From the NCBI GenBank assembly GCA_031394355.1, contig JANNSU010000045.1:1-52184 (forward strand): a stretch of DNA of 52,184 nt, written 5' to 3'. Under the pieces are notes generated by a model that searched no databases, had not been told where the DNA came from, and saw only the letters and a list, made by a program, of their open reading frames with translations. Source of the stretch: JAEUMY01 sp031394355. GTDB taxonomy: Bacteria > Pseudomonadota > Gammaproteobacteria > Burkholderiales > Usitatibacteraceae. Positions within the stretch are counted from its first letter, which is position 1, and every line of letters starts with the position of its first letter. Position numbers and translations under genes: made by a program. Of this stretch, positions 24,049-32,041 are shown one piece after another.

Positions 24049-25662
24049 ATGTCGGTATCGACATACAAGTCCACCATGCCGGCAGCGACATTCATATCCC
24101 TGAACGCAGAACAGCAGGCCGAGCTCGCCCGGCTTGTCACCGCGCAGTTCCCGCCGGAGCAACCGGGTGTCGTGGTGGGCGTGCTGCAGCGCGGCGCCCG
24201 CTTCACGTTCGGGAGCGGGCTCGCCAATCTGGAGACCCATCAAGCGTTCACGCCGCAGAGCCTTTTCCGGGCCTGCTCCATCACCAAACAGTTTGTCGCC
24301 TTGCTGCTCTTGCAACTGGAGGAAGCGGGGCGTCTTTCGCTTCAGGACAAGCCCGGAAAATTCGTCCCGGCTTTGACAGGCTTCGATCCTGCTTTGCGGC
24401 TAGCGCATCTGGCGCAAAACCGTTCCGGACTGGTGGACTACTGGTGCGCGGCGATGCTCACGGGCGCAAAGCCGGAGAGGGTCTTCACGCTGAAGGACGG
24501 GGAATCGCTCATCACGTCCCTGCCCCGCCAGATGTTTCCGCCCGGCGGCGGTACGCGCTACAACAACGGCAACTGGCGCATCCTGCAATGGGTCATCGAG
24601 GCCATTACCGGCGAGTCGTTGGGGACGCTGCTGCACACGCGAATATTCGCACCGCTCGGCATGACGGCGAGCTCTTTGGGCGAGGACAGCGCCCTCGAAC
24701 TACCAGATGGAACGATCGGCTATCGACACGTCGACGGCCATTGGGAGCGCGAAGTCACGCGCATCGTCTGGTCCGGTGACGCAGCACTCGTCACCACGCT
24801 GGATGATCTGCTGAAGTGGGAGGCCGCGCTGCTGCGTGCGGATCCGATTCTGGGACCTTCCGCTCGATTGGCTGACGCGATGCCGCATGCAGACGGCAGC
24901 ACTGCCTGCTACGGGTTCGGCATCAACGCCTGGCAGCATGGCGGGCGGCGCATGCACTGGCACGGCGGTGCCTTGCGCGGTTGGCGCATGGCGCAACTGC
25001 GCTTTCCGGATGACGACACGGCCGTGCTGGTGATGCTGAATCGAACGGCCAATCCGATGCCGCTGGCACTCGCTGTGGCCAGCACACTCGGGGTCGATGC
25101 GGCGTGGGACCGACCGTCGCCTGCCGGTGACCACGTCATCGGGCTGCCTGAACCCACCGGTGCATGGCGATCGGACCAGCTGGATCTGGTCGCCCTGTTT
25201 GCCGAAGAAGCCGGGCATGTCACGGTGTCGCTGGGCATAGATCCGGTCGCGCTCACGCGCACCGACACCGACACACTGACCTCTGCGGATGGGTTTCTTC
25301 ACGTTGAGCAGGTGGCAGACCATTTGGTCATCAAGTCCCACAATCTCGGTTGGTCCGCACGATTCGACCGGCTCACTTTCCGTGACGATCGGGCACGCTT
25401 GGGCGGCATGCGCTACCACTGCGCGGAGCTGGGATCGGACATCGACTTCGCGAGCGACGGCACACGCCTCGTCATCATCGGTGCGCACGGAGAATCGGAA
25501 AGTTGCTACGTGTACCCGCTCGCCATGGACCATGTCGCCTTCGACTGTCTGCGCGCACTGGATGAAGTGCCGCCCGGCCGATTCACGTTGCGGATCCGTG
25601 GAAACACGCTGGTCGCAGGTTGTCTGCTTGCACAGGGATTTCAGTTCGTCCGCAGCCATTGA
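24049..25662 (+). CDS. D-aminopeptidase-like serine hydrolase (S12/beta-lactamase fold)
   Basis: A 537-residue cytoplasmic-looking enzyme without signal peptide. The catalytic domain carries SxxK (SITK, Ser77/Lys80), YNNGN near residue 166 in the Tyr-Xaa-Asn position, and HGGALRG at about 305 as the HxG box. The YNNGNW variant, length and two extra C-terminal beta domains (about 360-537) match D-aminopeptidase DAP of Ochrobactrum, which releases N-terminal D-residues, better than class C beta-lactamases. An alternative ATG at 24076 exists; neither has a good ribosome site. An in-frame palindrome at 24639 reads RIFA. Exact substrate is inferred. Confidence 0.88.
   Translation: MSVSTYKSTMPAATFISLNAEQQAELARLVTAQFPPEQPGVVVGVLQRGARFTFGSGLANLETHQAFTPQSLFRACSITKQFVALLLLQLEEAGRLSLQDKPGKFVPALTGFDPALRLAHLAQNRSGLVDYWCAAMLTGAKPERVFTLKDGESLITSLPRQMFPPGGGTRYNNGNWRILQWVIEAITGESLGTLLHTRIFAPLGMTASSLGEDSALELPDGTIGYRHVDGHWEREVTRIVWSGDAALVTTLDDLLKWEAALLRADPILGPSARLADAMPHADGSTACYGFGINAWQHGGRRMHWHGGALRGWRMAQLRFPDDDTAVLVMLNRTANPMPLALAVASTLGVDAAWDRPSPAGDHVIGLPEPTGAWRSDQLDLVALFAEEAGHVTVSLGIDPVALTRTDTDTLTSADGFLHVEQVADHLVIKSHNLGWSARFDRLTFRDDRARLGGMRYHCAELGSDIDFASDGTRLVIIGAHGESESCYVYPLAMDHVAFDCLRALDEVPPGRFTLRIRGNTLVAGCLLAQGFQFVRSH
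24639..24650. repeat. GCGAATATTCGC palindrome inside S12 hydrolase gene
   Basis: In the third frame used by this palindrome, giving RIFA in LLHTRIFAPLGM, where S12 enzymes normally have a (Y/I)FxPLGM motif, so here it coincides with conserved family sequence. Confidence 0.95.
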
Positions 25663-25718
25663 TCCTGCGCAAATGGATTCACAACGCCAGGCGCTCATCA
25701 AGCCGCTGCGAACTCACT

Positions 25719-25730
25719 ACGAATATTCGC
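25719..25730. repeat. Palindrome copy with one mismatch (ACGAATATTCGC)
   Basis: Begins 57 bases after the S12 hydrolase stop. The rest of the gap to 25983 shows no other structure. Confidence 0.85.
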
Positions 25731-25982
25731 AGTGACGAAAGCCCGACGTCGAGGACGGCAATGACGGCTGGCTTTGCGGAGCCAGGCCGTGATGTGTCTG
25801 TTCGTGACCAACTGTTGCCAATGTGACCCGCTACGCGCGAGTTTCACGCCTTCAAGCGTGGTTCGCGCCACAATTCAGGCGCTCTGTCGCACAGGTGTTC
25901 GCCATTCGAGGGCTTAAGCCGGATAATGCTGTCCTCACGTCATCACCTGCCACGGCAGGCATAACAATAGTCAGGGCACACC

Positions 25983-27227
25983 ATGCACAAGCGAATCTTT
26001 CCCGCCGTTTCCGTGATCCTCATTTCCGCCGTCCTGTCTGCCTGCGGCAAGCCTGGCGGCCAGCCCGGCAGCAAGACCGACACTGCCAAGGCCCCGCCCG
26101 CATTGCTGCTCGCTGGCGAAGACCTCATCACGCTTGCCAGCGCCTCGCTGGCCGCCGGCCCATCCCTGACCGGCACCATCCAGCCCGAACGCCGCGCCGA
26201 CCTGCGTGCAGAAGTGTCAGCCTTGGTGCTGCAGGTGTTGCGCGAGAACGGCGAAAACGTGCGCCGTGGTGATCTCCTGGTACGCATGGACGATTCCGCC
26301 ATCCGCGACGCGATGGCATCGGCCGAGGCTGGCGTGCGCGCGGCCACTCAGGCATTCGAGCAAGCGAAACGCCAGTTCGAACGCATCAAAACCTTGCGCG
26401 GCTCGGGCATGGCATCGGTGCAGGCACTCGACGATGCAGAAACCCGGCACAACAACGCGCAAAGTGATCTTGAAGCCGCGCGAACCCGCGTGGCCCAGGC
26501 CCGCCAACAATTGCAGCGCACCGAAGTGCGTGCGCCGTTCGATGGCGTGGTCAGCGACCGCAGGGTATCCGCTGGTGACACCGCACAGATCGGCAAGGAA
26601 CTCCTGAAAGTCATCGACCCGACCTCGCTGCGTCTCGAGGGCCTCGTGTCTGCCGACGCAATCGGCGACGTCAAGGCTGGGCAAGGCGTCAGCTTCCGCG
26701 TCAACGGCTATGGCGATCAGGTCTTTGCGGGCAAGATCCGGCGCGTCAATCCGGCCGCCAACCCGACCACGCGCCAGGTCGAGGTATTGGCCGACTTCGT
26801 CGATGGCAAGCAGCCCAAACTGGCCGGGCTCTATGCCGAGGGACAGATTGAAACCGTCAACACCGAGGGGATCACCCTGCCCGCCAGTGCGCTGATCCGC
26901 GAAGGTGACAAGTCCAGCGTGTGGCGGCTGAAGGGCAACGCACTGGAACGAACTGCCGTGGTGGTCGGCGAGCGCGACAACCGCACCGGCAACCTGGTGC
27001 TGAAGCAGGGTGTGGCAGCGGGCGACCGGGTCATCCGCCACCCTTCGGCCACGCTGAAGGACGGGCAAAAGATTGAATTCGCCAAGGCCATGCCGAAGGC
27101 GGGTGAAACACCCCAGACCGCCACTGCCAACACGGCCGCTACTGCGACAACTGCCACAACCGCCACGACCGCCACAACTGCCACGACCTCCACCAACGCT
27201 GCCACCGCCGCCACAAAAGGGAAATAG
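25983..27227 (+). CDS. RND efflux periplasmic adaptor (membrane fusion protein) lipoprotein
   Basis: A 414-residue adaptor linking the inner-membrane pump to an outer-membrane channel. Lipobox VLSAC is at residue about 21. The order is lipoyl half (IQPERRADLRAEVSALVLQVLRENGENVRRGDLLVRMDD), coiled-coil hairpin (residues about 115-180, rich in Ala/Gln/Arg), second lipoyl half (VRAPFDGVVSDRRVSAGD), beta-barrel and membrane-proximal parts. The last 40 residues are a Thr/Ala tail from a (GCCACA/GCCACG)-like DNA repeat, probably variable in length. CAGGG precedes the ATG. It is first gene of an operon; the permease ATG follows its stop by two bases. No outer-membrane channel gene is present. Confidence 0.95.
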   Translation: MHKRIFPAVSVILISAVLSACGKPGGQPGSKTDTAKAPPALLLAGEDLITLASASLAAGPSLTGTIQPERRADLRAEVSALVLQVLRENGENVRRGDLLVRMDDSAIRDAMASAEAGVRAATQAFEQAKRQFERIKTLRGSGMASVQALDDAETRHNNAQSDLEAARTRVAQARQQLQRTEVRAPFDGVVSDRRVSAGDTAQIGKELLKVIDPTSLRLEGLVSADAIGDVKAGQGVSFRVNGYGDQVFAGKIRRVNPAANPTTRQVEVLADFVDGKQPKLAGLYAEGQIETVNTEGITLPASALIREGDKSSVWRLKGNALERTAVVVGERDNRTGNLVLKQGVAAGDRVIRHPSATLKDGQKIEFAKAMPKAGETPQTATANTAATATTATTATTATTATTSTNAATAATKGK

Positions 27228-27229
27228 CC

Positions 27230-30200
27230 ATGTTCCTCTCCGACTTCAGCATCAAGCGGCCGGTCGCCACGGTCGTCATCATCATCACCCTGATGTGCCT
27301 CGGGCTGCTCGCGCTGAAGAATCTCCGGGTGAATCAGATTCCGGATGTGGAGCAGCCGGTGCTGGTGGTCAACATACCCTACCCGGGTGCCTCGCCGGAC
27401 ACGGTGGAGCGCGAAATCATCAGCCGGGTGAACAAGTCGCTGCAGTCCATCTCGCAGGTCTATCAGCTGCGCGCCACGGCCGGCGAAAGCAACGCCCAGT
27501 TCGTCATCATTTTCAACTTCAAGAAGAACATGGTCGAGGCGTCCGACGAGGTGCGCAACGCCATCGCCTCGGTCCGCCACAAGCTGCCGGTGGAAATGCG
27601 CGAGCCGATCCTGCGCCGCATCGATCCGGCCGCCCAACCCATCATGCAATTGGCGCTGTCGTCGACCAAACTGAACCATGCCGAGATCTCCCGGATGGCT
27701 GAAGATCAACTGGCCGACAAGTTCCGCAGCATCGATGGCGTGTCGGTGGTCAATGTCAACGGCGCCCTCCGGCGTGAGCTCTCCGTTCTGCTGCGCGCCG
27801 AGAAATTGCGCGAGTACAACGTGTCCGTGACCGAGGTAGTGCAGTCGCTGCGGGCGCAGAACACCACGGCGCCTGTGGGCAGGGTTGTCGGTGGCCTTTC
27901 GGAACAGAGCATTCGCCTGGTGGGCCGCATCGAGTCGCCGGCAGAATTCCGCGAAGTGGTGGTGAAGCGTCGTGGCAACGAGATCGTGCGTCTGGCCCAG
28001 GTGGCGGAGATCCGGGACGGGTTCGCCGAGATCGGTGGATTCTCGCTGCGCAATGGCAACCCCAACGTCGGCGTCAGTGTCACCCGTTCGCGCGACGCCT
28101 CGACCGTCACCGTGGCCAACAAAGTGCGCGACCTGGTCAAGGAGATCAGCAAGACGCTGCCCGAGGGCACCAAGCTGGAGATCACGCAAGACGGTGGCGA
28201 ATCTGCACAATCCAGTCTGAACAATGTGATCGAGGCGCTGCTCTTCGGTGCGATCCTCACCATCTTCGTCGTGTATGCCTTCCTCAATTCCTGGCGTTCG
28301 ACGCTGATCACCGCTCTCTCCCTGCCCACCTCGGTGATCGCCGCATTCATTGCCGTGTGGGCCTGCGGTTTCACCCTCAACTTCATGACCTTGCTGGGGC
28401 TGTCGCTTGCCATCGGTGTGCTCATCGACGACGCCATCGTGGTGCGCGAGAACATCGTGCGCCACATGGAAAGCGGCATGGACCGCATGAAGGCAGCAAG
28501 TTTCGGTACTGCCGAGATCGGCCTGGCCGTGACCGCGACCACCTTCTCCATCATCGCGGTGTTCATCCCCGTGGCCTTCATGGGCGGCGGTGCCGGTGAA
28601 TGGTTCCGCCCCTTCGCCCTCACTGTGGCCGTGTCGGTGCTGGTGAGTCTCTACATCTCCTTCACGCTGGACCCGATGCTGTCTGCCTACTGGGGCGATC
28701 CGCCGGACTATCAGAAGCAGGAGAAGCGCGGCCTTTCCGCAGTGCTGCAGCGCTTCAATGTCTGGTTCGATCATCTTTGCGACCGCTACGGCAATGTCAT
28801 TGCCTGGGCACTGCATCACCGCAAGTGGATGACGACCATCGCCGGGCTCACGTTCGTGGGCGCGCTGGTACTGCAGGGCACGTTTGGCGGCACGGCCTTC
28901 ATGCCCGTGTCGGACTATGGCACCTACGCCATCGACGTTCGCACGCCTTCATCGACCACGCTGGAGTACGCCAAGCTCAAGGTGGAGGCCGCTGCAGCGC
29001 TGGCCCGAGCCATGCCCGAAACCAAGGCGACCAACAGCAGTGTCAACGCCGGTGGTGGCCGCATCTACGTGGACGTGGGCAAGAAGAACCAGCGCAGCCG
29101 CAACATCCGCGAGATCGCCAAGGACATGCGCGTGCAGACAAAGCGGCTGGTGGGTGCCGAGTATGTCGTGCTGGATGATCTCAACGCCGGTGCGCGCAAG
29201 CCCGTGCAGATTCAGTTCTACGGACCGGATTCACGCAAACTCATGTCCATCACCAACGACTTCATGGCCAAAGTCAAGGAGATCAAGGGTGCAGTGGATG
29301 TGGGCCTCTCGGAACAGGACCCGAAAGACGAACTGCGTATCGATCTGAACCGCGGCCTCGCCAACCAGTTGGGCATTTCCGCCAGCGATGCCGCGCAGGC
29401 ATTGCGCGTCTCCTTCGCCGGTGTCGAGGTGGGTGACTGGGTCGATCCGACGGGCGAAACCCGCGATGTGGCAGTACGCCTGCACCCTGATGATCGGATA
29501 GACCCGGCCAACATCGAGCGTCTGCCGGTCATGGTCACGGGTACTAACATGATGGTGCCGCTGGATCAGATTGCCACCATCACCATGACCAAGGGTCCCT
29601 CCCAGATCCAGTTCTCCGACGGCAAACGCACGGTGACCGTATCGGCCAACGCGCAGGGCCGCTCGCCCGGCGAGATCACTTCGGACGCCATGCGCATCGC
29701 GCGCGCCATCGAATTCCCGCCCGGCTTCGGCATCGAGCTGGGCGGCGCCTCGCGCGAACAGCAGGAACTGTTCAGGGAGATGGGTATCGCACTGGCCCTG
29801 GGCATCGGCCTCATGTACCTCACCCTTGTCGTGCAGTTCGGCTCCTTCACAGCGCCGCTGCCAGTCATGCTGTCGCTGCCGTTGTCACTCATCGGCGTGG
29901 TGGTGGCGCTACTGCTCACCCGCGACACGCTCAATCTGATGAGCTTCATCGGCATCATCATGCTGGCCGGACTGGTGGCCAAGAACGCCATCCTGCTCAT
30001 CGATTGCGCGCGGAAGGAGGAGGAACAGGGCGTGGGTCGCGAAGAGGCCTTGATGCACGCCGGCCGTTTACGTCTTCGGCCCATCATCATGACCACCTTC
30101 GCGCTGGTGGCGGGCATGTTGCCCGTGGCCATCGGCATCGGCGAAGGCGGGGAATTCTACCGGCCACTTGCCATCGCCATCATCGGCGGCGTGATCACGT

Positions 30201-30457
30201 CCACGTTCCTGACCTTGCTGGTCGTCCCGACGTTCTATGACTCGATCGAGATCTCCCGCGATCGCGCTGTCGCCAAGTTCCACCGTCGCGCCGAACGCAT
30301 GCTGCCCATCTTCGCGTTCGTACTGACGTTTTTTGAGGCGATATTCACTCTGCTGCTGTTGCGCTTCGTTTACCGCATGGTGATGAAGCTCATCAACAAG
30401 GCTCGCGGTGGTGGCTCGGGCGGCTTCCGCACCTCACCGGCAGCTGGCGACGACTGA
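27230..30457 (+). CDS. RND efflux transporter permease (HAE1/AcrB-type)
   Basis: A 1075-residue inner-membrane proton-drug antiporter subunit, working as a trimer. TM1 opens SIKRPVATVVIIITLMCLGL; the first periplasmic loop contains IPDVEQPVLVV and YPGASPDTVEREI. The TM4 motif GVLIDDAIVVREN carries the adjacent aspartates of the proton relay, and TM10 has a matching lysine segment (GLVAKNAILLIDCARKE). Length and two-fold repeat are full. AGGGA lies ahead of the ATG. Substrates unknown; the separately encoded channel is presumably elsewhere (TolC-type). No local repressor is visible. The C terminus adds an extra hydrophobic helix beyond residue 1020. Confidence 0.96.
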   Translation: MFLSDFSIKRPVATVVIIITLMCLGLLALKNLRVNQIPDVEQPVLVVNIPYPGASPDTVEREIISRVNKSLQSISQVYQLRATAGESNAQFVIIFNFKKNMVEASDEVRNAIASVRHKLPVEMREPILRRIDPAAQPIMQLALSSTKLNHAEISRMAEDQLADKFRSIDGVSVVNVNGALRRELSVLLRAEKLREYNVSVTEVVQSLRAQNTTAPVGRVVGGLSEQSIRLVGRIESPAEFREVVVKRRGNEIVRLAQVAEIRDGFAEIGGFSLRNGNPNVGVSVTRSRDASTVTVANKVRDLVKEISKTLPEGTKLEITQDGGESAQSSLNNVIEALLFGAILTIFVVYAFLNSWRSTLITALSLPTSVIAAFIAVWACGFTLNFMTLLGLSLAIGVLIDDAIVVRENIVRHMESGMDRMKAASFGTAEIGLAVTATTFSIIAVFIPVAFMGGGAGEWFRPFALTVAVSVLVSLYISFTLDPMLSAYWGDPPDYQKQEKRGLSAVLQRFNVWFDHLCDRYGNVIAWALHHRKWMTTIAGLTFVGALVLQGTFGGTAFMPVSDYGTYAIDVRTPSSTTLEYAKLKVEAAAALARAMPETKATNSSVNAGGGRIYVDVGKKNQRSRNIREIAKDMRVQTKRLVGAEYVVLDDLNAGARKPVQIQFYGPDSRKLMSITNDFMAKVKEIKGAVDVGLSEQDPKDELRIDLNRGLANQLGISASDAAQALRVSFAGVEVGDWVDPTGETRDVAVRLHPDDRIDPANIERLPVMVTGTNMMVPLDQIATITMTKGPSQIQFSDGKRTVTVSANAQGRSPGEITSDAMRIARAIEFPPGFGIELGGASREQQELFREMGIALALGIGLMYLTLVVQFGSFTAPLPVMLSLPLSLIGVVVALLLTRDTLNLMSFIGIIMLAGLVAKNAILLIDCARKEEEQGVGREEALMHAGRLRLRPIIMTTFALVAGMLPVAIGIGEGGEFYRPLAIAIIGGVITSTFLTLLVVPTFYDSIEISRDRAVAKFHRRAERMLPIFAFVLTFFEAIFTLLLLRFVYRMVMKLINKARGGGSGGFRTSPAAGDD

Positions 30458-30496
30458 CGGCTCCCCGCCGCTAGCTGACGGCAGTACATACAAGAA

Positions 30497-30527
30497 CGCC
30501 ACGGTGCTGCCACCGTGGCGATTTTTT
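30497..30527 (+). terminator. Intrinsic terminator of the RND operon
   Basis: CGCCACGGTG (30497), loop CTGC, CACCGTGGCG, then ATTTTTT: a perfect 10-bp stem with T tract 40 bases after the permease stop. Confidence 0.93.
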
Positions 30528-30620
30528 GTAAATCAGGTCATGGAATGCCCTGGAAGTCCGCGTTCAAGGGGCCGATCTGGAATGAGCGTCACTGATCACG
30601 GTCAGCCCAGGGTTGCTGAT

Positions 30621-30632
30621 GCGAATATTCGC
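30621..30632. repeat. GCGAATATTCGC palindrome after TPR gene
   Basis: Seven bases beyond the minus-strand stop of the TPR gene, in the tail-to-tail gap with the RND operon. Confidence 0.95.
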
Positions 30633-30639
30633 GTGTAAT

Positions 30640-31131
30640 TCAGTAAAACCGGCCAACCCGCATGGGGCGCTGCCACGGGTCCCATTCTTCAATGGCACGT
30701 TTAAGCAGATCCCGCTCGGGGCATTTGGCTGTGCAGAGGCCATCAAGTTTGGACAACAGCTCGCGCGCCTTGTCCGGCTTGCCCAGGTGCAGATAGGCGC
30801 GGCCGAGATACTCGTGCGCGCCCCGGTGGTAGGGGTCGAGATCCAGCGCGCGGAAATAGTGCTTCACGGCGAGATCAAACTCACCCTTCTGGCGCAGCGT
30901 GAAGCCGATCTGGTTTTGAATCTCGGCGCTGTAGGGGTCAAGCGCCTCGGCACGCTTCAGCGAGGCAAGCGCAGACTTCCAGTCCTCGGACTCGATGGCC
31001 TTGCGAGCGGCCTGATATTCCACCCGGGCCCCGTTGATCGCATTCATGGCCGCTTCGGATGGCGCAGCAGACGCGGCAACCGGCATGAGGACAGCGACAA
31101 GCAGGGCAGTGAGTGTTCTTTGAATGGCCAT
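30640..31131 (-). CDS. Secreted TPR-repeat protein
   Basis: A 163-residue periplasmic protein. The ATG at 31131 has GGAG nine bases upstream; an upstream in-frame ATG at 31155 is less likely. Signal peptide MAIQRTLTALLVAVLMPVAA with ASA site. Three helical TPR units cover about residues 35-135 (ARKAIESEDWKSALASLKRAEALDP, AEIQNQIGFTLRQKGEFDLAVKHYFRALDLDP, GAHEYLGRAYLHLGKPDKARELLSKL). A C-terminal pair of cysteines (CTAKC) follows. Role as a scaffold is inferred; partners unknown. Confidence 0.88.
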   Translation of the reverse strand: MAIQRTLTALLVAVLMPVAASAAPSEAAMNAINGARVEYQAARKAIESEDWKSALASLKRAEALDPYSAEIQNQIGFTLRQKGEFDLAVKHYFRALDLDPYHRGAHEYLGRAYLHLGKPDKARELLSKLDGLCTAKCPERDLLKRAIEEWDPWQRPMRVGRFY

Positions 31132-31273
31132 GATCGGCTCCAGCGTGTTGATCATCTTCAGAATACCCTATCGGCCACGCTCGCTGCCAAGGGTTCTGTG
31201 CCGTTCCTGAAACCGCGACCGGTCAAACTTCGCAAAAGGCAGCGCAACATTCGCGACGTGACATCACGCTGCC

Positions 31274-32041
31274 TCACTCCTCCAGCTGAAACCGAATCTC
31301 TCCGCAATACGTCAGAGGTGTCTTGACCGTTCCAGTCGACACCACAAACTGCGCCGTCTTCATCGCCTCGCGAGCCGCGTCCGCAAACGCGGCTTCCAGC
31401 GCAGGAGAGTCGGCACCATCGAGCAGCTCAACCACGACGACCGAGACCTTGTCAGGCGCGCCCGTCACGCCGCTGACCTCGACTGCAAGCAACACATTGG
31501 CCCCGACGCCCTGCTGTCTCGCGGCAGCCGGAAATCGCGAGCGCAGCTCGGCCCGCATCGCAGGCCAATTCAGCTTGAGCTCTGGCGCAACGGGCAGACG
31601 ACGAAGCTCACCGGCACGCTCCACCCGCGTGCGTGGCTTGCCCTTGCTGATCTCGACCGTGAGCCCCACCCCTGCCTCGTAGGGTAGTGGCTGACAATTG
31701 CCATCCACTTCCACGCGAAAGCGCCATCGCGGCAGCACAGCCCTCACTGCCTGCTCCAGCGCAGGCGACGAAGGTGACGTCGTGATCGACAACACGTCCC
31801 GGAGCGTCCCGTCGGCAGCGATGCGGACTCGCGCATCCACCCGGCCGCCCTGACCCTGCATGAGCACCTCGACCGGGAGAATGGGTGCCACCGCGCGCTG
31901 GACGGCGGCGCGATCCGGAATCCGCTGCAAATCTGCTGCCGGTGTCTGGGCCAGGCCCAGAGCAGGTCCGCCGGTTGCCACCATCAGCAGCAATCGCATC
32001 CACGAACGCGCCTCTACCGACCCTGCGAATATTCGCATCAT
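31274..32041 (-). CDS. TonB C-terminal-like protein, tandem domains
   Basis: A 255-residue exported protein without an N-terminal Pro-rich spacer. The signal segment is MRLLLMVATGGPALGLAQ; start ATG at 32041 overlaps the upstream stop (ATGA) with GAAGGAGGG at the junction, so translation is coupled; an internal ATG at 31999 is possible. The first TonB-C-like unit is at about 45-130 (GGRVDARVRIAADGTLRDVLSITTSPSSPALEQAVRAVLPRWRFR) and a second degenerate one at about 165-250 with AVEVSGVTG and ALEAAFADAAREAM. A paralogue is at 48750. The lack of a membrane anchor makes classical energy transduction doubtful. A palindrome overlaps codons 3-6. Confidence 0.8.
   Translation of the reverse strand: MMRIFAGSVEARSWMRLLLMVATGGPALGLAQTPAADLQRIPDRAAVQRAVAPILPVEVLMQGQGGRVDARVRIAADGTLRDVLSITTSPSSPALEQAVRAVLPRWRFRVEVDGNCQPLPYEAGVGLTVEISKGKPRTRVERAGELRRLPVAPELKLNWPAMRAELRSRFPAAARQQGVGANVLLAVEVSGVTGAPDKVSVVVVELLDGADSPALEAAFADAAREAMKTAQFVVSTGTVKTPLTYCGEIRFQLEE
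32025..32036. repeat. GCGAATATTCGC palindrome at an operon junction
   Basis: Two bases inside the stop/start overlap of the deacylase and TonB-C genes; read RIFA in MMRIFAG. It is simultaneously 3' of one gene and 5' coding of the next. Confidence 0.95.

Noticed and set aside
26831..28819. 662-codon minus-strand frame opposite the RND adaptor and permease
   Set aside because: Spans two well-supported genes on the other strand; its translation is His/Asp/Gly-rich with no domain.
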